The notes beneath the pieces are model-generated. The model was not told the origin of the DNA. It was given only the letters and a program-made list of their open reading frames with translations, and ran no database searches. Below are positions 1-4,853 of a stretch of DNA of 5,210 nucleotides, piece after piece (position 1 is the first letter of the stretch; every line of letters begins with the position of its first letter). Source of the DNA: Clostridia bacterium (GTDB lineage: Bacteria > Bacillota > Clostridia > Oscillospirales > CAG-272); NCBI GenBank assembly GCA_017453085.1, contig JAFTKV010000224.1, positions 1-5,210 of the forward strand, in the 5' to 3' direction. The position numbers and the translations under genes are program-made.

Positions 1-4
1 ACAT
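1..4 (-). CDS. Probable start codon of a further gene, cut by the left edge
   Basis: The minus strand ends in AGGGAGG (15-9), TTTT, ATG (4-2), T: a good Shine-Dalgarno at a short but workable 4-nt distance from an ATG. Only the first codon is inside the window, so the product is unknown. In many Firmicutes a BlaI-like gene is followed by a BlaR1/MecR1-type M56 metallopeptidase sensor gene, which would be the first thing to look for, but nothing here shows it. Confidence 0.4.
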
Positions 5-24
5 AAAACCTCCCTGCTTACACA

Positions 25-39
25 ATCTACCATGTAGAT
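25..39. repeat. Short inverted repeat upstream of the left-edge gene start
   Basis: ATCTAC (25-30) and GTAGAT (34-39) are perfect 6-bp arms around CAT. The repeat lies 21 to 35 bases before the ATG at 4 on the minus strand, a place where an operator or leader hairpin could sit. Its sequence differs from the repressor's own operator at 558-597, so linking it to the same repressor would be a guess. Confidence 0.3.
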
Positions 40-107
40 ACCATTCATCCAATTATCTTCACGCATGAGAAAGACAGTGGACGATTCCTTATCTTTTACG
101 AGTCAGC

Positions 108-136
108 AAAAGGCAGGAATGATATCCCTGCCTTTT
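108..136 (-). terminator. Symmetric stem-loop downstream of the repressor gene, possible weak terminator
   Basis: AAAAGGCAGG (108-117) and CCTGCCTTTT (127-136) form a perfect 10-bp stem with a 9-nt loop, 43 nt beyond the repressor stop. The stem reads the same way on both strands: A4 before and T4 after. It could therefore be a weak bidirectional terminator, but four T are few and the following GCTGACTCG is not T-rich. Read-through into the gene at the left edge is quite possible. Confidence 0.5.
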
Positions 137-179
137 AGCGAATTGTCAGTTGCCCTTTCGGGTGTCGCCGGCAGATAGA

Positions 180-539
180 TTAAACCTCTGCTTCGTCGAT
201 CAGCTTGCGGAGCGCTTTCAGATCCTCTTCGCTCAGCTTATGGCACATATTGAACGCCACCAGGAACATGGGCAAAGAGCCGCCGAAGTTCTCTTCCACA
301 AATCGTTCGCTCTGTGCTGCCAAAAATTCGTCCTTGGTCACGGGTGCGGTTACGACGCTCTTTTCATTGCTGACCAGTTCTTTTTCGATCAGTCTGCGGA
401 GCACGGTGTAGGTAGTAGGCTTTTTCCAGTGAAATGCCTCCCCGGCCATACGAATCAGCTCGGTGGAACGAATGGGCTGGTTCTCCCAGATCATTTCCAT
501 AAACCGATATGTAATGGATCCTCTTTGAATATCTTGCAT
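180..539 (-). CDS. BlaI/MecI/CopY-family winged-helix transcriptional repressor
   Basis: This is a 119-residue protein of the penicillinase repressor family (Pfam Penicillinase_R), dimeric DNA-binding repressors of beta-lactamase, copper and other genes. The N-terminal winged helix (about 1-67) contains FMEMIWENQPIRSTELI and the recognition segment WKKPTTYTVLRRLIEKELV (38-56). The C-terminal dimerisation part has the family hallmarks FVEENFGGSLPMFLVAF (80-96) and KLSEEDLKALRKLIDE (101-116). The ATG at 539 has AAGGAG with 7 nt between GGAG and the start. In MecI/BlaI the sensor-triggered cleavage is at Asn-Phe in the dimerisation region; by eye the matching position here is Ala95-Phe96, so the classic site is not conserved. 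It has its own promoter and operator and is separated from prmA by a terminator. The regulated genes are not in view, so a more specific name is unjustified. Confidence 0.9.
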   Translation of the reverse strand: MQDIQRGSITYRFMEMIWENQPIRSTELIRMAGEAFHWKKPTTYTVLRRLIEKELVSNEKSVVTAPVTKDEFLAAQSERFVEENFGGSLPMFLVAFNMCHKLSEEDLKALRKLIDEAEV

Positions 540-557
540 GATGATTCTCCTTTCTCA

Positions 558-597
558 ATATAGAGGTTACCTTTGGTAAACTCTATATACAGTTTAC
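558..597. promoter_or_regulatory. Compound palindromic operator overlapping the repressor promoter
   Basis: Two overlapping inverted repeats share a half-site. The first has 7-bp arms GTAAACT (576-582) and AGTTTAC (591-597) around an 8-bp spacer and covers the -10 box and predicted start. The second spans 558-588, with 14-nt arms 558-571 and 575-588 matching at 13 of 14 positions around TTT (ATATAGAG..TTACC / GGTAA..CTCTATAT). Half-sites GTTAC, GTAAAC and GTTTAC thus recur across about 40 bp. BlaI/MecI/CopY repressors bind palindromes of the TACA-N2-TGTA kind as dimers over their own promoters. These arms differ from that consensus, so autoregulation is inferred from position. Confidence 0.75.
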
Positions 598-619
598 ACC
601 AATAAGACCCGTTTGTCAA
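591..619 (-). promoter_or_regulatory. Sigma-A type promoter of the BlaI-like repressor gene
   Basis: On the minus strand a perfect -35 TTGACA (619-614) and a 4/6-match -10 TAAACT (596-591) are separated by exactly 17 bp (613-597). This predicts a start near base 584 and a leader of about 45 nt before the ATG at 539. The promoter begins about 10 bp past the T-run of the upstream terminator, so the repressor is an independent transcription unit. The -10 box lies inside the palindrome at 576-597. Confidence 0.8.
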
Positions 620-639
620 GAGGTTTAGCAAAAAAAGTT

Positions 640-679
640 AAAAAATCGGTGAAGCAAATCATCACTTCACCGATTTTTT
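640..679 (-). terminator. Intrinsic terminator of the grpE-dnaK-dnaJ-prmA operon
   Basis: Bases 640-654 and 665-679 form a perfect 15-bp stem with a 10-nt loop, starting 7 nt after the prmA stop. In the transcript direction the 3' arm ends in six T, then AAC, then seven T (636-630): a textbook rho-independent terminator. The A-run at the other foot gives it some bidirectional potential, but there is no plus-strand gene to serve. Confidence 0.93.
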
Positions 680-686
680 CGTTATT

Positions 687-1652
687 TTAGTTTTTCATCA
701 CCGCAAGGCCGCACCAGCCGTTGTCCACCAGCTTTTCCACGACGCGGAAGCCGTGCTTTTCAAAGCACGCGATCACGTCCTCGCTCCGCTCGGAAATGAT
801 CCCCGATGCCAGAAGAACGGTATTCTCATGCATCAAAGCTCCCACGTCCGGAGTCATTCGGATGATAATATCCGCCACGATATTGGCGCAAATCAGATCG
901 TAAGGACGACTATCATCCACCTGCTTTAACAGATCGGACACCTGACAGGTAACATTCGTTAAGCCTGCGTCCCTGATGTTTTCGTTTGCTACGCGCACTG
1001 CCATGGGATCGATATCATAGGCGCGGCACTCCCCTGCCCCCAGTCGGGAGGCGCAAATAGCAAGGATACCGCTCCCCGTTCCCACGTCCAGCATCCGACA
1101 GCCGGGAGCAGTGTATTTTTCTAACAGTTGGATAACCAATCGAGTGGTCTCATGGGTGCCCGTTCCAAAAGCCATGCCGGGATCAATGCGCACGATGAGA
1201 TCACCCTCGTCAGGCTCGTATTTCTCCCAAGCTGGAACGATCACCAACCGCTTCCCGATCTTGATGGGCTTGTAATAAGCTTTCCAGGAATTTGCCCAAT
1301 CCTCCTCGTTGACGCCGATGGTCTCCACCCTGGCATCCTCCAACCCGGATACCGCAAAGCGCTCACGCAAAAAGGAAAGGCACTCCGGCACACTCTTTTC
1401 CGCCGGCAGATACACCGACACCGATGCAATGGTCTTATCCGCATTGAGAATGCTTTCGTCGATCAGATCTCCATAGCAGGTTTTGAGATCAATATCGCTG
1501 TAATCCTCGATCTGCAAATTATTGGACACCATACTCATCACCGCGGTCAGCGCGTCCAGCTTGGGAAGCTTGACCGTGACCTTGATCTGCGTCCATTGGG
1601 TGTCGGTTCCGTAGTCACCGCACAGGTAGTCTTTATCCATGCTCATCCTCAT
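687..1652 (-). CDS. prmA: PrmA, ribosomal protein L11 methyltransferase
   Basis: PrmA transfers methyl groups from S-adenosylmethionine to lysines and the N-terminus of ribosomal protein L11. The protein has 321 residues from ATG 1652, close to the family's roughly 300-315. An N-terminal substrate-recognition domain (about 20-115) is followed by the linker WANSWKAYYKPIKIG (119-133), the PrmA signature DPGMAFGTGTHETTRL (157-172), SAM motif I LDVGTGSGILAI (188-199), acidic YDIDP (212-216) and post-motif ANIVADII (256-263). The first ATG overlaps the dnaJ TGA (ATGA), suggesting translational coupling. In-frame ATGs at 1646 and 1640 are alternatives. The one at 1640 has GAGG six bases upstream and gives a 317-residue protein nearer the family N-terminus, so the exact start is uncertain. 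It is the last gene before a strong terminator; the rsmE gene often found next in Firmicutes is not here. Confidence 0.96.
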   Translation of the reverse strand: MRMSMDKDYLCGDYGTDTQWTQIKVTVKLPKLDALTAVMSMVSNNLQIEDYSDIDLKTCYGDLIDESILNADKTIASVSVYLPAEKSVPECLSFLRERFAVSGLEDARVETIGVNEEDWANSWKAYYKPIKIGKRLVIVPAWEKYEPDEGDLIVRIDPGMAFGTGTHETTRLVIQLLEKYTAPGCRMLDVGTGSGILAICASRLGAGECRAYDIDPMAVRVANENIRDAGLTNVTCQVSDLLKQVDDSRPYDLICANIVADIIIRMTPDVGALMHENTVLLASGIISERSEDVIACFEKHGFRVVEKLVDNGWCGLAVMKN

Positions 1653-2785
1653 TTCTGTCCGAAGATCTTCTTAAAAAATTGCTTGTGCTTGGCGTACTGA
1701 TTGTCGTCACAGCTTTCGGCAAACGCCTTCATGGCTTCCTTTTGCTTTTTATTCAAGCCCTTGGGGATTTCTACGGTGACGCGGAAGATCAGATCTCCCC
1801 GTCTGCCGTTTCCGTTGACAAAGGGAATGCCCTTGCCCTTCATGGTGAAGGAGGTCCCCGGCTGGGTTCCCTCGGGAATATCGTATTTCACGTTCCCTTC
1901 CAACGTGGGAACGTCGATCTCTGCCCCCAACGTTGCCTCCGCCACAGTCAAAGGAACCTCGCAGTATACGTTGTAGCCGTCACGCTCAAAGAAACTGTGA
2001 TTGCGTACGCCCACGGTGATAATCAGGTCGCCTGCGGGACCACCGTTGCGTCCGTCGTTTCCCTGCCCGCGCAAAGCAATGCGCTCGCCGTGATCAATGC
2101 CCGCGGGGATCGAGACCGTCAGCCGCTTGCTCTCACGCGTCATGCCGCTTCCCCGACATTTGGAGCAGGGATTTTTGATGATCTTACCGCTTCCCCGACA
2201 AGCGTCGCAGGGAGCCGTGGATTGGAAGGACATGCCGCCCATACGCTGCACGCGGCGCACCTGTCCCGAGCCGTGGCAGACCGAGCAGGTCTCCACGTCC
2301 GATCCGCCCGCGCCCTTACAGTCGGGACAGCGGCAGACGCGATTGTAAGAAATATCCTTTTTGACGCCAAACGCCGCTTCTTCAAAGGTAATGGTCACGC
2401 TGGCACCGATATCATCTCCGGGAACCGGACCATTGCGCCGTCTCTGACCGCCGCCAAAGGCACCGCCGAACATGCCGCCCAAAATGTCCCCCAGATCGCC
2501 GAAATCTCCAAATCCGCCGAAGCCTCCAAAGCCACCGTCGCCTCCTCCCATGGAGGGATCAAACGCGGCGTGACCGAACTGATCATACTTGGCTCTCTTA
2601 TCCGTGTCGGACAGTACCTCGTAAGCCTCATTGACCTCCTTGAACTTTTCCTCGGTCGCCTTATCCCCGGGATGGGTATCCGGATGGTACTGCTTTGCCA
2701 GCTTATAAAACGCTTTTTTAATGGTTCCCGCGTCGGCGTTTTTATCGACGCCCAGAACCTCGTAATAATCTCTCTTGTCTGCCAT
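1649..2785 (-). CDS. dnaJ: DnaJ, Hsp40 co-chaperone
   Basis: DnaJ delivers unfolded clients to DnaK and stimulates its ATPase; it acts in the cytoplasm as a dimer. The 378 residues match the usual class A length. Domains in order: J domain (about 4-70) with the obligatory HPD at 34-36 in KQYHPDTHPGD; Gly/Phe-rich segment (about 79-112, repeated GGFGGFG units); zinc-finger region with all four CxxCxGxG repeats, CPDCKGAG (153-160), CSVCHGSG (167-174), CDACRGSG (193-200) and CSKCRGSG (207-214); then the C-terminal substrate-binding domains. The start at 2785 has GAGGG 7 nt upstream and yields MADKRDYYEVLGV, the canonical beginning. The gene follows dnaK after a structured 144-bp spacer and shares an ATGA junction with prmA. 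No key residue is missing. Confidence 0.98.
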   Translation of the reverse strand: MADKRDYYEVLGVDKNADAGTIKKAFYKLAKQYHPDTHPGDKATEEKFKEVNEAYEVLSDTDKRAKYDQFGHAAFDPSMGGGDGGFGGFGGFGDFGDLGDILGGMFGGAFGGGQRRRNGPVPGDDIGASVTITFEEAAFGVKKDISYNRVCRCPDCKGAGGSDVETCSVCHGSGQVRRVQRMGGMSFQSTAPCDACRGSGKIIKNPCSKCRGSGMTRESKRLTVSIPAGIDHGERIALRGQGNDGRNGGPAGDLIITVGVRNHSFFERDGYNVYCEVPLTVAEATLGAEIDVPTLEGNVKYDIPEGTQPGTSFTMKGKGIPFVNGNGRRGDLIFRVTVEIPKGLNKKQKEAMKAFAESCDDNQYAKHKQFFKKIFGQK

Positions 2786-2808
2786 TGTAATGCCCTCAAT
2801 TCTTTGGT

Positions 2809-2860
2809 ATCGCTCTCATCCACGTCCGTTTTCACGCAAGCGGGCATGGATGAGAACGAT
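2809..2860 (-). promoter_or_regulatory. Long stem-loop in the dnaK-dnaJ spacer, upstream of the dnaJ ribosome binding site
   Basis: Bases 2809-2831 pair with 2838-2860 around a 6-nt loop (GCGUGA in the transcript). Counted by hand on the minus-strand RNA, 21 of 23 positions pair, including two G-U pairs at 2813/2856 and 2823/2846, with two A-C mismatches at 2825/2844 and 2829/2840. Mismatches that are only G-U on the transcribed strand favour an RNA structure over a DNA operator. It ends 12 nt before the GAGGG that serves dnaJ and has no U-run. It is not CIRCE, whose arms are TTAGCACTC/GAGTGCTAA. Confidence 0.65.
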
Positions 2861-2886
2861 GCTGTAAATCTGCTATCTTACACCTT

Positions 2887-2915
2887 ACGGGAAAGCCGCA
2901 GTGCGGCTTTCCCGT
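2887..2915 (-). other. 13-bp GC-rich stem-loop just after the dnaK stop
   Basis: Bases 2887-2899 and 2903-2915 are perfectly complementary, leaving a 3-nt AGT spacer (ACT in the transcript). The stem starts 14 nt after the dnaK TAA. In the transcript direction it is followed by AAGGTGTAAG rather than a U-run, so it is a poor intrinsic terminator. It is better read as a 3'-end stabilising or processing hairpin that would let dnaK mRNA outlast dnaJ mRNA. The structure is seen directly; the role is inferred. Confidence 0.7.
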
Positions 2916-2929
2916 TGGTTGTTATCATC

Positions 2930-4765
2930 TTAGTTGTTGGAATTATCCTCGTAGTTGGCGTTGTAGTAGGTGCCGTCCTGACCGTCAGCGCCGGCTCCGC
3001 CGTTGGCACTTGCGTCTGCCTGTGCCTGCTGATACAGCTTCTCGGAGATCTTGTAGAAGGATTTCTCAACGGCCTCGGTGTCAGCCTTGATCGCGTCGGT
3101 ATCGGTGCCCTTCAAAGTTTCCTTCAGCTTCTCGATAGCGTTTTTGACATCCTGCGCGTCTGCGGGATCAGCCTTGTCGCCCAGCTCGTTCAGCGTTTTT
3201 TCGCTCTGGAAGATGATGGACTCCGCACGGTTTCGGGTATCAACGGCTTCCTTCGCCTTCTTATCCTCTTCGGCATACTTTTCCGCGTCCTTAACGGCGC
3301 GATCGATATCCTCCTGGCTCATGTTGGTAGAGGAGGTGATGGTAATGTGCTGTTCCTTACCGGTGCCCTTATCGGTAGCGGTTACGTTGACGATACCGTT
3401 GGCGTCGATGTCGAAGGTAACTTCGATCTGGGGAACGCCGCGGGGTGCTGCGGGAATACCGTCGAGCACGAATCTGCCGAGGGTGGTATTGCCTGCTGCC
3501 ATTTCTCTTTCACCCTGAAGCACGTGGATCTCTACCGAGGTCTGACCGTTGGAGGCAGTGGAGTAGATCTGGCTCTTCTTGGTGGGGATGGTGGTATTTC
3601 TTTCAATGATTCTGTTGAATACGCCGCCCATGGTCTCGATACCGAGCGAAAGAGGCGTAACGTCGAGAAGCAGAAGGTCCTTGACATCGCCGCCGAGAAC
3701 ACCGCCCTGAATGGCAGCGCCGAGTGCTACGCACTCATCGGGGTTGATGCCCTTGAAGGGCTCTTTGCCGATAAAGCTCTTGACCGCATCCTGAACTGCG
3801 GGAATTCTGGTCGAACCGCCGACGAGCAGAACCTTGTTGACTTCGCTTGCCTTGACACCGGCATCGCGGAGTACCTGCTTGGTGGGTTCCATCGTGGCAT
3901 CCACAAGGTCAGCGGTAATCTCGTTGAACTTCGCACGGGTCAGCGTACCGTCAAAGTGCTTGGGACCTGTCGCATCCGCCGTAATAAAGGGCAGATTGAT
4001 GTTGGTCGAGGTCACGCCCGAAAGCTCGATCTTAGCCTTTTCAGCGGCTTCCTTCAGTCTCTGAAGTGCCATCTTGTCGCGGCGGAGATCAAGACCGCCG
4101 TTTTCCTTCATAAATTCGGTTGCGATCCAGTCGATGATTCTCTGGTCGAAGTCGTCACCGCCGAGACGGTTGTTACCTGCGGTAGCCAGAACCTCAAATA
4201 CGCCGTCCGAGATCTCAAGAAGCGAAACGTCGAACGTACCGTCGCCAAGGTCGAATACCATGATCTTCTGCTCTTCTTCCTTATCCATACCGTAAGCAAG
4301 AGCAGCCGCGGTAGGCTCGTTGATGATGCGGAGCACTTCAAGACCTGCGATCTTACCGGCATCCTTGGTTGCCTGACGCTGTGCGTCGGAGAAGTATGCG
4401 GGAACGGTGATAACCGCCTGCGAAACGGTCGTGCCGAGATATGCCTCGGCATCTGCCTTCAGCTTCTGCAGAATCATCGCGGAGATTTCCTGGGGGGTGT
4501 ATTTCTTGTCGTCGATCGACACCTTGAAGTTCGTGCCCATTTCACGCTTGACAGACATAACCGTTCTGTCGGGGTTGGTGATGGACTGTCTCTTGGCGAC
4601 CTGACCGACAAGGCGTTCGCCGTTCTTCGAGAAGCCGACAACGGAAGGCGTGGTTCTTGCGCATTCGGGATTGGTGATAACAATAGGCTCGCCGCCTTCA
4701 AATACTGCGACGCACGAGTTGGTGGTACCAAGGTCGATACCGATAATCTTTCCGGACTTTGCCAT
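2930..4765 (-). CDS. dnaK: DnaK, Hsp70 molecular chaperone
   Basis: DnaK is the ATP-dependent cytoplasmic Hsp70 that binds exposed hydrophobic segments of unfolded proteins, working with DnaJ and GrpE. The start at 4765 gives 611 residues, normal for Gram-positive DnaK; an ATG at 4771 would add two residues. ATPase domain (about 1-355): phosphate-1 loop DLGTTNS (11-17), VKRE with the catalytic Lys73, VPAYFSDAQRQATKDAG (121-137), EPTAAALAYG (150-159) and adenosine motif VGGSTRIP (315-322). Linker: DVKDLLLLDV (360-369). Substrate-binding beta domain: about 370-480. Helical lid: about 483-585. The Gram-negative insertion after residue 80 is absent. Two oddities are visible. The phosphate-2 loop reads DLGDGT (172-177), with Asp175 in place of an almost invariant Gly. 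The tail ends GTYYNANYEDNSNN rather than the common acidic EEVD-like end. grpE lies upstream and dnaJ 144 bp downstream, all probably in one heat-shock operon. Confidence 0.98.
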   Translation of the reverse strand: MAKSGKIIGIDLGTTNSCVAVFEGGEPIVITNPECARTTPSVVGFSKNGERLVGQVAKRQSITNPDRTVMSVKREMGTNFKVSIDDKKYTPQEISAMILQKLKADAEAYLGTTVSQAVITVPAYFSDAQRQATKDAGKIAGLEVLRIINEPTAAALAYGMDKEEEQKIMVFDLGDGTFDVSLLEISDGVFEVLATAGNNRLGGDDFDQRIIDWIATEFMKENGGLDLRRDKMALQRLKEAAEKAKIELSGVTSTNINLPFITADATGPKHFDGTLTRAKFNEITADLVDATMEPTKQVLRDAGVKASEVNKVLLVGGSTRIPAVQDAVKSFIGKEPFKGINPDECVALGAAIQGGVLGGDVKDLLLLDVTPLSLGIETMGGVFNRIIERNTTIPTKKSQIYSTASNGQTSVEIHVLQGEREMAAGNTTLGRFVLDGIPAAPRGVPQIEVTFDIDANGIVNVTATDKGTGKEQHITITSSTNMSQEDIDRAVKDAEKYAEEDKKAKEAVDTRNRAESIIFQSEKTLNELGDKADPADAQDVKNAIEKLKETLKGTDTDAIKADTEAVEKSFYKISEKLYQQAQADASANGGAGADGQDGTYYNANYEDNSNN

Positions 4766-4774
4766 AATCATATT

Positions 4775-4780
4775 CCTCCT
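4775..4780 (-). promoter_or_regulatory. dnaK Shine-Dalgarno that decides between two ATGs
   Basis: The minus strand reads AGGAGG AAT ATG ATT ATG GCA. The first ATG (4771) is only 3 nt from AGGAGG, which is too close for efficient initiation. The second ATG (4765) is 9 nt away, in the usable range, and gives the family-typical beginning MAKSGKIIGIDLG. Confidence 0.75.
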
Positions 4781-4830
4781 GAAATAGGTTTGTTTACAAA
4801 CTCATTCTTTACTGTATTTTCTATGTGTAT

Positions 4831-4844
4831 GCGCCCGCAGGCGC
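4831..4844 (-). other. GC-rich intercistronic hairpin between grpE and dnaK (UNCG-type loop)
   Basis: On the minus-strand transcript GCGCC and GGCGC form a 5-bp all-GC stem closed over UGCG, which with its C-G closing pair fits the exceptionally stable cUNCGg tetraloop class. The bases after it (ATACACATAG) contain no U-run, so it should not terminate transcription. Such hairpins between cistrons commonly protect or delimit processed mRNA ends; that role here is inference. Confidence 0.5.
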
Positions 4845-4853
4845 GGTATACCG
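4844..4853. repeat. 10-bp perfect palindrome just after the grpE stop
   Basis: CGGTATACCG is perfectly self-complementary and sits immediately downstream of the grpE TAA, next to the GC-rich hairpin at 4831-4844. It has no adjacent T-run, so it is not a terminator by itself. It may add to folding of the intercistronic RNA or be chance. Confidence 0.4.

Noticed and set aside
150..563. A 137-codon plus-strand frame opposite the repressor gene
   Set aside because: It is a shadow of a clear BlaI-family gene that has its own promoter, operator and ribosome binding site. No Shine-Dalgarno is evident for the plus frame.
1128..1700. A 190-codon plus-strand frame opposite prmA
   Set aside because: It overlaps conserved PrmA motifs on the other strand and resembles no known family.
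2395..2847. A 150-codon minus-strand frame starting upstream of dnaJ in another frame
   Set aside because: Its ATG lies inside the long stem-loop without a Shine-Dalgarno, and most of it is an out-of-frame reading of the DnaJ J and Gly/Phe domains.
2809..2860. A CIRCE (HrcA) operator or intrinsic terminator in the dnaK-dnaJ spacer
   Set aside because: The arms do not resemble TTAGCACTC/GAGTGCTAA and there is no T-run. CIRCE would be expected upstream of hrcA or grpE, outside the window.
2878..2929. A CRISPR array, attachment site or insertion sequence anywhere in the window
   Set aside because: No spaced direct repeats, transposase-like frame or terminal inverted repeats were seen. The inverted repeats found are explained as hairpins or an operator.
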